A stretch of DNA of 64,000 nucleotides from Saprospiraceae bacterium (GTDB lineage Bacteria; Bacteroidota; Bacteroidia; Chitinophagales; Saprospiraceae): contig JABWBR010000004.1 in assembly GCA_013360405.1 (NCBI GenBank), forward strand, positions 81,677-145,676, written 5' to 3'. Below the pieces are notes generated by a model. The model did no database searches, was not told where the DNA came from, and saw only the letters and a program-made list of their open reading frames with translations. Position 1 is the first letter of the stretch. Each line of letters opens with the position of its first letter. Shown piece after piece: positions 8,952 through 16,536 of the stretch. Made by a program: the position numbers and the translations under genes.

Positions 8952-10168
8952 CAGGATCGCTTATGGGTGATTGTTTTCACTTCTGACTGAATAATCCCGG
9001 GTGTAAAATAATTTTTCGTTTCTTGAAGAAATTTTCGAATAATGAGATCGAGTATTTTAGGGTTATATTTAATAGCAAAGCGCCCGATAAATCCAACGTT
9101 ATGCTTTAACCATTCCACCAGAAGCAAAACCATTCTGGTCATAAAAAATGCGGCATTTACGAACACATTGCGCGATTTGCGAATCCCTACCATTTCACTT
9201 AATTCGGAACCTAATAAAAAATACATCATATTAGCCGGAAGAAACCGCAGGATCTTCAGAGGCATCAAGCTTTGCATAAATTCAAGGCATGCCTGGGTGA
9301 GCTCTTTTCCAGATTGCGAGGCGCCTTTTTGCTGATCGAGGATTGCATGGCCCAATAGGGCGCCTTCCTCGTAGTCTTTGGCCATCAGGTTCTCTTCTAT
9401 ACCGACGAGGTGCGCGGCAACCCGCCATACGTGAAAATAAGCCGCTTTTTCTTCCTTCGACACTTTTATGCCCAGCGACTCTAAACCTTCCACTACAAAC
9501 ACGGAGAAAGACAGCATCGTACCTGCATAATCTTCCTGATTAATTGGAGCGCCATATTTTTTAGCATCCCAATTGTTGCCTTCCAAAAAAAAGCGGATAA
9601 ATGCATGCAACGTTCTAACCTTTACGGCTGATCTAAGGCCTACTCCATGGTTGACGAGACCATCTTTTGACAGCACGTTGAGGACAAATTTGGAAGTCTG
9701 CATGAGTCGCCGGGTAAAGGGGCGCAGGTTGCCACTGTGGTCTGTCATCCGCCCCGTTGCGTGAACCACTTCGGCGCCCCGCCAGCAGCAGTAAGTGGCG
9801 GGCAAAGCTTTCATCATCAATACCATACTGATTTCGAAGCTGTGCAAGGCGAAAAAATCTTCGCCTTTTTTGATGAGTTCGGGGTCGGCCCAAGAGGGAA
9901 GCTTTGATGCCGTGGTGAGGTATTGGCGCGAGAGTTCATCCAACTGATCCTCTTCAAGCCAGACGTACTCGTTGAGCAGGAATTGCATGATGAGGTAGAG
10001 TTCTTTTTCTGATTTTGTCCGCGCTAATTCGGCCACAAAATTATCGGCAAATGGGTCCTTAATCTTGCGGGCTTCCAGAAGAGACTGTTCTGACCAATTG
10101 AGGGTCCTGTGTTGTTCATCTTTGTGTGTTAAGTTGTTTGGAGAGCGCAGAACAAAAAAATAAAGCAC
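8951..10168 (-). CDS. MpaB/Lcp-like oxygenase family protein (DUF2236)
   Basis: A 405-residue helical protein of the DUF2236 family, which includes latex-clearing protein Lcp and the fungal enzyme MpaB; characterised members bind haem b and cleave carbon-carbon double bonds in isoprenoid chains. Support comes from the characteristic central block (GLVNHGVGLRSAVKVRTLHA, about residues 170-190) with the conserved Arg/Lys and His positions used by the family for haem environment and catalysis, and the following GTMLSFSVFVVEGLESLGI segment. The only in-frame start that keeps the conserved N-terminal part is a GTG at 10168. It is the first gene of the operon that continues with the pseudokinase-cyclase (one-base overlap) and the Pyr4-like membrane protein. 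An isoprenoid or lipid substrate would fit the context, but this is inference. Confidence 0.75.
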   Translation of the reverse strand: MLYFFVLRSPNNLTHKDEQHRTLNWSEQSLLEARKIKDPFADNFVAELARTKSEKELYLIMQFLLNEYVWLEEDQLDELSRQYLTTASKLPSWADPELIKKGEDFFALHSFEISMVLMMKALPATYCCWRGAEVVHATGRMTDHSGNLRPFTRRLMQTSKFVLNVLSKDGLVNHGVGLRSAVKVRTLHAFIRFFLEGNNWDAKKYGAPINQEDYAGTMLSFSVFVVEGLESLGIKVSKEEKAAYFHVWRVAAHLVGIEENLMAKDYEEGALLGHAILDQQKGASQSGKELTQACLEFMQSLMPLKILRFLPANMMYFLLGSELSEMVGIRKSRNVFVNAAFFMTRMVLLLVEWLKHNVGFIGRFAIKYNPKILDLIIRKFLQETKNYFTPGIIQSEVKTITHKRS

Positions 10169-10230
10169 TAAGATAATTATTTTTGGATGGTTAAGGTATT
10201 CAAGATAAATTTGTTTTTTTATTTATTTGC

Positions 10231-10269
10231 AAATTAAAATTTTAATTTTATCATTAAATTAAAATTTTA
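10231..10269. repeat. AT-rich direct repeat in divergent spacer
   Basis: The 262-bp spacer between the divergent DUF2236 and DPP4 genes holds two copies of the 14-mer AAATTAAAATTTTA (10231-10244 and 10256-10269), 25 bp apart, i.e. about 2.4 helical turns. The unit is nearly palindromic. It may be a regulator-binding or bent-DNA region serving both promoters. A TACCTTTA -7-like element follows at 10388, about 40 bp before the DPP4 start, without a matching -33. Confidence 0.4.
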
Positions 10270-10430
10270 TATAACAGAAAAACGACATGCAACATATATA
10301 GTGGGATTGGGCTTTGCAATCAGAGACTGCTAAATACCCCACGCGTTATCAATTGTTAAAAAACTGCGCTACGTTAAGATCATCTTGTACCTTTAGCACA
10401 AACAGATTGTAAGTCATAAAACCCTTTCAG

Positions 10431-12641
10431 ATGCGACTTTTGTTATTCGTTTTCGTGTGCGTGAGCCTCCCCCTTTTGTCGTTTGCGCAGCAGCAACAAA
10501 GATACCAGAGCCTAAAAGAAGCCCTCCAGAGCGGCGGCGCATTGTCGGGCCGCAACGGCCCTGCCAGCGTCAACTGGATCGACGGTGGCGCCCGTTTTTC
10601 ATTTATCCCTTCGGGAACTTCGGGTGTTATTAAGACCTACGACCCCGCGACAGACAAAGAAGAGACGGCATTTACTGCCGAGGGGTTGAAGTTTCCCGGT
10701 TCTGACAAAGCATTTGCCTACAACCAGTTCAACTGGTCGGCTGATTTTAAATACCTGATGTTTCGCACCAATTTCAGGCCGGTATGGCGCAACTCGGGCG
10801 AAGCGGATTATTATCTGTACGGGTTGGGCGACAAGCAACTGCAACTGGTAGCCAAAGACGCCCGCACCGCCCAGCTATCGCCCAACGGGCAGTTGGCAGC
10901 CTACGAGCGCGGCGGCAACCTCTATATCTACGACCTGGCCAAGAAAAAAGAGCAGCAACTCACCAAAGACGCCCAGACCAATTTCTACAACGGCCGGTTC
11001 GGCTGGGTGTACGAAGAAGAATTCGGCCTGGTACAGGCCTGGGACTGGTCGCCCGACAGCCGATATATCGCCTTCTGGCAAACCGACGAACGCCAGATAC
11101 CTATTTACCAGATGACTGATTTTACCGGCTCGCATGCCGAATATTCCAAGATCCCTTATCCTCGCGTGGGCGACCCCGCGCCGCCCGTGCGCATCGGCAT
11201 CATCGACCTGAAATCGCGAAAAACAAAATGGGTGAATGTCGACCTGGCCGGCGGGTATATTCCCCGCATTTACTGGACCTCCAAACCCGGTCAACTGGCG
11301 GTGATGCACCTCAACCGCAAGCAAAACCACATGAGCCTGTATTTTGCCGACGCCGCTACCGGCGCCGCGCGTAAAATCATGGAAGAAAAAGACGAAGACG
11401 GCTGGATCGACGTATTCGATTTCTTTGCAGGCATTTTGCACTATTGCTCCTTTCCGAAAGACAGCGAAGAATTTTACTGGATTTCGGGCCGCGACGGCTA
11501 TAACCACCTATACCGTTACAACTACAGCGGGCAGTTGGTCAATCAGGTCACCAAAGGCAATTGGGAAGTGGTGCGCGTGGAAAACGTGGATACGAAAAAG
11601 GGGATCGTCTACTACACCTCTACCGAGGCTTCTCCGCTCGAAAGACAACTATATGCTATAAGTACCGACGGCAGCGGCAAGCGCCGCCTCAGCGAGGCTG
11701 AAGGCCGCCACCGCATCAATATGTCGCCCAACGGCATGTACTACATCGACAACCACTCGAGCGTAAACCGCCATAAACAGGTAGAGTTGCGCGCCACCGA
11801 CGGCAGACTGATAAAAGTATTAGAAGCCAACGAAAATACGGATAAATTCCTGCAAACCAACGCCTACGTGCCCCGCGAATTGATGCAAATCACCACCAGC
11901 GACGGGCAGGCCATTGATATCTACCTCGTCAAACCGCTCGATTTCGACGCGCAAAAAAAATACCCGCTGGTGATGTCGATTTACGGCGGCCCCGGCGCGC
12001 AATCGGTATACAACGAATTTGGCGCCAGCGCCTGGGACCAATACCTCGCGCAGCAGGGTTATGTGGTGGTGAGCGTAAACAACCGCGGCAGCGGCGGCTA
12101 CGGCCAGAAATTTATGGAAGTGGTGTATGAAAAATTGGGGGTTTATGAAAGTCTGGACTTTGCAGAAACCGCCAAATACCTCGCCGGTAAATTCCCGTGG
12201 ATCGACAATACGCGAATGGCCATCCAGGGGCACAGCTATGGTGGGTACACTTCGAGTTATACCATGCTAACCCACCCGGGGGTGTTTCTGGTAGGTATCG
12301 TAGCGGCGCCGGTAACCGACCAGCGGCTTTACGACAATATATACGCCGAACGCTATATGGGGTTATTGCCTGAAAACGACGAAAAATACAAAAACTCGGC
12401 GCCTACCACCTTTGCCAAAAATCTGGAGGGCAAGATGTTGCTGGTGCATTCGCTCATGGACGACAACGTGCACGTAGCCAATACCTTCCAGTTGCTGCGC
12501 GCCCTGCTCGACGCCGGCAAAGACGTCGACCTGCGTATTTATCCCCCGGGCGACCATAGCGTGGCGTATGATTTTCAGAGCTACGTACTCCTTCAAAAGA
12601 CGTACTTCGATTATTTGGAGACGCATTTGAAGGGCAATTAA
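10431..12641 (+). CDS. Dipeptidyl peptidase IV family serine peptidase (S9B)
   Basis: A 736-residue exported peptidase that removes X-Pro or X-Ala dipeptides from peptide N termini, probably periplasmic. It has a signal peptide (LLFVFVCVSLPLLSFAQ), an eight-bladed propeller domain up to about residue 480, then an alpha/beta hydrolase domain. Catalytic residues read from the sequence are Ser602 in GHSYGG, Asp677 in MDDNVH and His709 in GDHS. The spacing Ser-75-Asp-32-His closely mirrors human DPP4 (78 and 32). The propeller carries the WVYEEEF motif with the Glu pair that anchors the substrate N terminus. It is the first gene of a likely operon: the PAP2-C gene starts one base after its stop. 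Confidence 0.95.
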   Translation: MRLLLFVFVCVSLPLLSFAQQQQRYQSLKEALQSGGALSGRNGPASVNWIDGGARFSFIPSGTSGVIKTYDPATDKEETAFTAEGLKFPGSDKAFAYNQFNWSADFKYLMFRTNFRPVWRNSGEADYYLYGLGDKQLQLVAKDARTAQLSPNGQLAAYERGGNLYIYDLAKKKEQQLTKDAQTNFYNGRFGWVYEEEFGLVQAWDWSPDSRYIAFWQTDERQIPIYQMTDFTGSHAEYSKIPYPRVGDPAPPVRIGIIDLKSRKTKWVNVDLAGGYIPRIYWTSKPGQLAVMHLNRKQNHMSLYFADAATGAARKIMEEKDEDGWIDVFDFFAGILHYCSFPKDSEEFYWISGRDGYNHLYRYNYSGQLVNQVTKGNWEVVRVENVDTKKGIVYYTSTEASPLERQLYAISTDGSGKRRLSEAEGRHRINMSPNGMYYIDNHSSVNRHKQVELRATDGRLIKVLEANENTDKFLQTNAYVPRELMQITTSDGQAIDIYLVKPLDFDAQKKYPLVMSIYGGPGAQSVYNEFGASAWDQYLAQQGYVVVSVNNRGSGGYGQKFMEVVYEKLGVYESLDFAETAKYLAGKFPWIDNTRMAIQGHSYGGYTSSYTMLTHPGVFLVGIVAAPVTDQRLYDNIYAERYMGLLPENDEKYKNSAPTTFAKNLEGKMLLVHSLMDDNVHVANTFQLLRALLDAGKDVDLRIYPPGDHSVAYDFQSYVLLQKTYFDYLETHLKGN

Positions 12642-12642
12642 G

Positions 12643-13287
12643 TTGGAAACGGTCAAAAATCGGTGGCGTATAGCCTCCCGGCAGCGGGGCTTTTGGGCAG
12701 TAAGCGGAGTTGCGATGGCGGTATTACTCAGCACCGCCTCGCAGATGCCTGCCTTTTTTGCCTATCTGGAAGCACGTCCCGGAGCCTTGCTCTACGATCC
12801 TATTTTGAATGCCTTGCCTTCCGTAGATTTGTCGGGGCCGATATTTGTATTGATTTATGCGCCGGTAGTTTACGCCATAGTCAGGTCTTTGCTGACGCCT
12901 ACGGTACTTATCCATTTTCTTACAGGTTATGTTCTCCTGTTGCTCACGCGGATATTCACCTTGTGGATCACGCCGCTTGACCCGCCACTGGCCCTGGTCC
13001 CGCTTGTCGACCCGCTAGGGTTAGTATTATACGGCGGTATTCCGGTTACCAGAGATCTGTTTTTTTCGGGGCATACGGCTACGGCTTTTCTCATATACCA
13101 ATGCCTGCCCTCAAAGATCGAAAAAAGGGTTTCCGGGGCGGTGGTTGTGTTGATGGTCATTGGCTTGCTTTTGCAGCATATCCATTACGCGGTAGATATT
13201 GTAGCAGCCATACCTTTCGCCTACCTTTGTGCAAAAGCCACGGCAAAGCTTATCCCTTTGGCCGGCGGGCAAAACGAAAATCCATGA
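12643..13287 (+). CDS. PAP2-C (sphingomyelin-synthase-like) membrane phosphatase/transferase
   Basis: 214 residues with about six TM helices. The motifs FFSGHTAT and HYAVDI correspond to the SGHT and HYSxDV motifs of the PAP2-C/sphingomyelin synthase family, whose two histidines and one aspartate move a phospho-head group between lipids. A role in sphingolipid or phospholipid head-group chemistry is therefore likely; many Bacteroidota make sphingolipids. The frame begins with a TTG one base downstream of the DPP4 stop, which suggests coupling; an ATG at 12715 is an alternative start but would remove the first 24 residues. The 3' end overlaps the next start by 4 bp (ATGA). Confidence 0.72.
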   Translation: METVKNRWRIASRQRGFWAVSGVAMAVLLSTASQMPAFFAYLEARPGALLYDPILNALPSVDLSGPIFVLIYAPVVYAIVRSLLTPTVLIHFLTGYVLLLLTRIFTLWITPLDPPLALVPLVDPLGLVLYGGIPVTRDLFFSGHTATAFLIYQCLPSKIEKRVSGAVVVLMVIGLLLQHIHYAVDIVAAIPFAYLCAKATAKLIPLAGGQNENP

Positions 13288-14411
13288 CGGTAACTATCCG
13301 GCAAGTAAACACGCGCAGCGATCTGCGCACCTATATTTATCTACCTGAACACATCCACAAAAACCATAGCAATTGGCTTCCTCCGATCTATATGGACGAA
13401 TGGATCTACTACAATCCTAAAAAAAACAAAGCTTTCTCCTTTTGCGATACCTGTTTGTGGCTGGCTTACAAAGCCGGCAAGCCGGCAGGTCGCATCATGG
13501 GCATCATCAACCGCACCTACAACGAACTCAAAGGCGAAAAAACCGTGCGTTTTGAGCATTTCGATTGCTACGACGATACCGAAGTAGCCCATGCCCTGCT
13601 GCATACCGTAGAAGAATGGGGTAAAAGCAAAGGTATGATCGAAATAGTAGGCCCCTTTGGTTTTTCTGATAAAGACCCCGAGGGCTTGCAGATTGAGGGT
13701 TTTGACAAATTGCCCATACTCGTCACGCCCTGTAATTTGCCTTACTTGCCGGTATTGTTAGAGGCAGCCGGCTACGAAAAAAAAATAGACTGTCTGGATT
13801 TTATTATTGATGTCAGGTCGGGCGTCACCGATTTATATGCGCGCATATACGAACGCGTGAAGCGAAACGCCAATTTTCAACTCAAAGAATTCAGGAAAAC
13901 CAGTGAGCTCAAGCCCTACATCGGCCCCGTTTTTTACCTCATCAACGAAACCTACAAAGACATCTACGGTTTTCAACCTTTAGACGACCGCGAGATCAAA
14001 GAAATGGTAGATCGTTACCTGATGTTGCTCGACCCGCGTTTTGTGAAAGTGGTATTGGATGAAAACGGAAAGCTCATCGCATTTATCGTCGGCCTGCCAA
14101 ATATGACCAAAGGCATCCAAAAAGCCCGGGGGCAGTTATTCCCCTTGGGCTTGTATTATATTTGGCGTGCAGCCAAAAAAACTAAACAACTCGATCTGAT
14201 GTTGGGCGCTATTGACGAACGCTATCGAGGCCGCGGCATCGACATGCTCATGGGCTGGAAAATGATCGAAAGCGCACGACAAGCAGGCATCGAAACCCTG
14301 GAAACACACTTAGTGTTAGAAACAAATACGCGTATGCTGGCCGAATACGAGAAGATGGGGGCGAGGTTGCATAAGCGGTTTAGGGTATATAGGAAGAGAG
14401 TGGGAGACTAG
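13284..14411 (+). CDS. GNAT-family N-acetyltransferase
   Basis: A 375-residue protein. Its start is placed at the ATG at 13284, which overlaps the preceding stop as ATGA; the frame is open further upstream only as a shadow inside the membrane gene. The C-terminal half has the GNAT acetyl-CoA loop (DERYRGRGIDMLM) followed by a helix and an NTRMLAEYEKMGA strand-helix end, the usual closing pattern. The N-terminal half (TVTIRQVNT..., with a GPFGFSDKDPEGL motif) belongs to a group of long bacterial GNAT-like proteins with no known substrate. It is probably cytoplasmic and co-transcribed with DPP4 and the PAP2-C enzyme; a lipid- or amino-group acyl acceptor is possible but cannot be read. Confidence 0.8.
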   Translation: MTVTIRQVNTRSDLRTYIYLPEHIHKNHSNWLPPIYMDEWIYYNPKKNKAFSFCDTCLWLAYKAGKPAGRIMGIINRTYNELKGEKTVRFEHFDCYDDTEVAHALLHTVEEWGKSKGMIEIVGPFGFSDKDPEGLQIEGFDKLPILVTPCNLPYLPVLLEAAGYEKKIDCLDFIIDVRSGVTDLYARIYERVKRNANFQLKEFRKTSELKPYIGPVFYLINETYKDIYGFQPLDDREIKEMVDRYLMLLDPRFVKVVLDENGKLIAFIVGLPNMTKGIQKARGQLFPLGLYYIWRAAKKTKQLDLMLGAIDERYRGRGIDMLMGWKMIESARQAGIETLETHLVLETNTRMLAEYEKMGARLHKRFRVYRKRVGD

Positions 14412-14505
14412 GCGAGAGGGCGATCCTAAGCTTAGTGGTACTTCGTGCCCTTTGAGTCTTTGTGGTAAAAAATCGGGCTCAATAACCGTCTAACAAGTAA
14501 AAAAA

Positions 14506-15054
14506 ATGACAATGAAATCAATCTTTATTGTAGTGCTGAGCATAATTATGGTAGCCTGTGCCGGCACAAAAAAACAAGGCATGACAATCGCTTCGCCCGT
14601 CAACAAGGAAGTAATGTCGCACGAAAACGAACCTATCCTGCTGGGGCGCATCAACAGAGAAGGCCTTACGCGGGGTACTTACGCCAACTGGTTCAATACC
14701 GAATACAACAATTACCGCGTTGACGAAAAAGCACTGGAGCCTGTAAAGAGCAAACTCAAAGGGCTGACCGTGCTGGTATTCATGGGCACCTGGTGCGAAG
14801 ACAGCCAGCGCGAAGTGCCGCGCTTATTCAAAATAGCGGATTACCTGGGCTTTAAAGACAAAAACATACAAATCGTAAGCCTCGACAATCACCCCGATCG
14901 CTACAAGCAGGGCCCGAACCGCGAAGAGCAGGGTTACAATATCCAGCTGGTGCCGACTATCATATTCCAGCGCGATGGCAAAGAGCTGGGCCGGATAGTA
15001 GAATATACCCAGGTATCGTTTGAAGCCGATATGGCCGCTATTTTGGCAAAATAG
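14506..15054 (+). CDS. Thioredoxin-fold lipoprotein with single active-site cysteine
   Basis: 182 residues with a lipoprotein signal (IIMVACAG). A second ATG two codons in (14512) is an equally good start. The domain is thioredoxin-like: VLVFMGTWCEDSQREVPRL fits the strand and active-site helix, QLVPTIIFQ carries the cis-Pro. The usual CxxC is replaced by WCEDS, leaving one cysteine, so disulphide exchange by the normal two-cysteine mechanism is not possible. Such proteins are common in Bacteroidota and may act as monothiol reductants or structural partners. Its last 17 bp overlap the convergent MarC gene. Confidence 0.82.
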   Translation: MTMKSIFIVVLSIIMVACAGTKKQGMTIASPVNKEVMSHENEPILLGRINREGLTRGTYANWFNTEYNNYRVDEKALEPVKSKLKGLTVLVFMGTWCEDSQREVPRLFKIADYLGFKDKNIQIVSLDNHPDRYKQGPNREEQGYNIQLVPTIIFQRDGKELGRIVEYTQVSFEADMAAILAK

Positions 15055-15643
15055 GACTAACTGCCGGCGGCGCCACGATCAGGTGGAAATTGTCTTTAAA
15101 CAACTTGATAGCGATAGCCAGCAGGATGATACCGAATATCTTGCGCAGCACACTCGTGCCGCCTTCGCCGAGGAGTTTCCCCAGCCTGTCGGATGATCGC
15201 AATACCAGGTACACAAAGAGGATATTGAGCACCACCCCTATCTGAATATTCACTACCTGGTATTTGGCTTTCAGTGAAATAATCGTAGTCAGGGCGCCGG
15301 CCCCGGCAATCAGCGGAAACGCCACCGGCACTATCGAGCCCGAATTGGTCGCCTCGCTGTCGCGAAAAATGCGGATGCCGAGTATCATCTCCATGCCGAT
15401 GAGGAATAGCACAATCGAGCCTGCCACTGCAAACGACTGCACATCGATGCCAAACAGCCGGATGAGCGCTTCGCCGCCATACAGGAAGATGGTCATGAGC
15501 ACCAAAGCTGCCAGCGAAGCTTTGCCGGATTCGATCTGTATGCCCCTTTTTTTGAGGTCGATCAGAATGGGCAGCGAGCCCACGATGTCGATCACCGAAA
15601 ACAAGATCAGCGATACGGAGATGAGTTCTTTAAAGTTGACCAT
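15038..15643 (-). CDS. MarC/NAAT-family membrane protein
   Basis: A 201-residue, six-TM protein of the MarC family (DUF conserved, former 'multiple antibiotic resistance' protein, now of unclear transport function). Support: start MVNFKELISVSLILFSVIDI, the PILIDLKKRG loop and the central SIVPVAFPLIAGAGALTTI motif with conserved Pro and Gly residues, plus usual length. Its ATG overlaps the stop of the TauE/SafE gene by one base (TGATG), so both are translated from one message. The 3' end overlaps the thioredoxin-fold gene on the other strand by 17 bp. Confidence 0.88.
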   Translation of the reverse strand: MVNFKELISVSLILFSVIDIVGSLPILIDLKKRGIQIESGKASLAALVLMTIFLYGGEALIRLFGIDVQSFAVAGSIVLFLIGMEMILGIRIFRDSEATNSGSIVPVAFPLIAGAGALTTIISLKAKYQVVNIQIGVVLNILFVYLVLRSSDRLGKLLGEGGTSVLRKIFGIILLAIAIKLFKDNFHLIVAPPAVSPILPK

Positions 15644-16416
15644 CAGCGAAGGAATATGGTATGCAGATTAAACATTTTGAATACGGCTATAGTCACCACC
15701 GCTATCAATACGCGGTGTGCCCAGATATTGGCTTTAGAACTTGTGGTAGCAAAGCGGGCCGTAAAATAACCGCCGGCGGTTTGTCCGATGGCCATCAGGG
15801 CGCCCAGCTTCCAGTCTATTTGTCCATTCCATGCAAAGATCAGGATAGCCAGGAAGGTATACAAGCCCACTACGGCCGATTTTACTGCATTGCTGTCGGT
15901 GAGGCTATAGCGGGCGCCGAGCACCATAGCAGCCAGGAAGAAGATGCCCATGCCCATCTGGATAAAGCCGCCGTAAAAGCCAAGGGCCAGAAAAACAGGG
16001 ATGGTTATCCAGGGTGAGAATTGCCGGGTAGTGTCGGTTTCGTGCAACCACCTTTCGGGTTTGACCAGCATCACTACCAGCATCACTACCAGCAGGTACC
16101 GAAAGACTTCCTTAAACTGCTCGCTGCTTACAATGGTCGCCACCCAGATACCCACCAATGCCCCCAGGGTAGTGATGGCGATCCCCTTACCGCTTTGCGA
16201 CAAATTCAGCCGGCCGCTGCGATAAAATACATAGGTGCTGGCCGCGCTCTGGGTAAAAATGCCGATGCGGTTGGTGCCGTTGGCCATATTGCCCGGCAGG
16301 CCCAGCAATTCCGTGAGGATCGTCAGCGTTATCGCCGAGCCGTTGCCCGCCAGGGTGTTGATGGCTCCGGCCAGGGCGCTGCCGGCAATGGCTATGAGGT
16401 AGTGGTACCATTCCAT
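15643..16416 (-). CDS. TauE/SafE-family anion exporter
   Basis: A 257-residue protein with about eight TM helices in two similar halves, the pattern of the TauE/SafE (DUF81) family, which exports sulphite, sulphoacetate or similar organic anions. The NTLAGNGSAITLTIL segment near the N terminus and the GFYGGFIQMGMGIFFL motif in the second half are typical. The start is set at the ATG at 16416. The frame remains open upstream for another 37 codons, but that stretch is only translated microsatellite (repeating ENREQRT). The ATG follows the last CAGAGAA unit without spacer, so there is no room for a normal ribosome-binding site outside the repeat. It is followed by marC with a one-base overlap and preceded by the M28 peptidase gene. 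Confidence 0.88.
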   Translation of the reverse strand: MEWYHYLIAIAGSALAGAINTLAGNGSAITLTILTELLGLPGNMANGTNRIGIFTQSAASTYVFYRSGRLNLSQSGKGIAITTLGALVGIWVATIVSSEQFKEVFRYLLVVMLVVMLVKPERWLHETDTTRQFSPWITIPVFLALGFYGGFIQMGMGIFFLAAMVLGARYSLTDSNAVKSAVVGLYTFLAILIFAWNGQIDWKLGALMAIGQTAGGYFTARFATTSSKANIWAHRVLIAVVTIAVFKMFNLHTIFLR

Positions 16417-16417
16417 G

Positions 16418-16510
16418 TTCTCTGTTCTCTGTTCTCTGTTCTCTGTTCTCTGTTCTCTGTTCTCTGTTCTCTGTTCTCTGTTCTCTGTTCTCTGTTCTCT
16501 GTTCTCTGTT
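16418..16510. repeat. Heptanucleotide microsatellite (TTCTCTG)n before the TauE start
   Basis: About 13 perfect tandem copies of TTCTCTG (CAGAGAA on the coding strand) fill the spacer between the M28 gene and the TauE gene, followed on the plus strand by CCGACAA x2 (16521-16534). Seven is not a multiple of three and none of the three frames of the repeat contains a stop. The M28 stop overlaps an ATG (16537-16535) that reads through the repeat. It is now out of frame with TauE by one base; loss of one unit or gain of two would fuse it in frame. Confidence 0.95.
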
Positions 16511-16536
16511 AAGTAGAGAACCGACAACCGACAACA

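Noticed and set aside
16418..16510. Regular repeats as a CRISPR array
   Set aside because: Units are 7 bp with no spacers; it is a microsatellite. The same holds for the arrays at 32883 and 44895.
16021..16512. Plus-strand 163-codon frame over the TauE gene and repeat
   Set aside because: It is the complement of the TauE gene and the microsatellite (its C terminus is a repeating SLFSVLC). No gene character.
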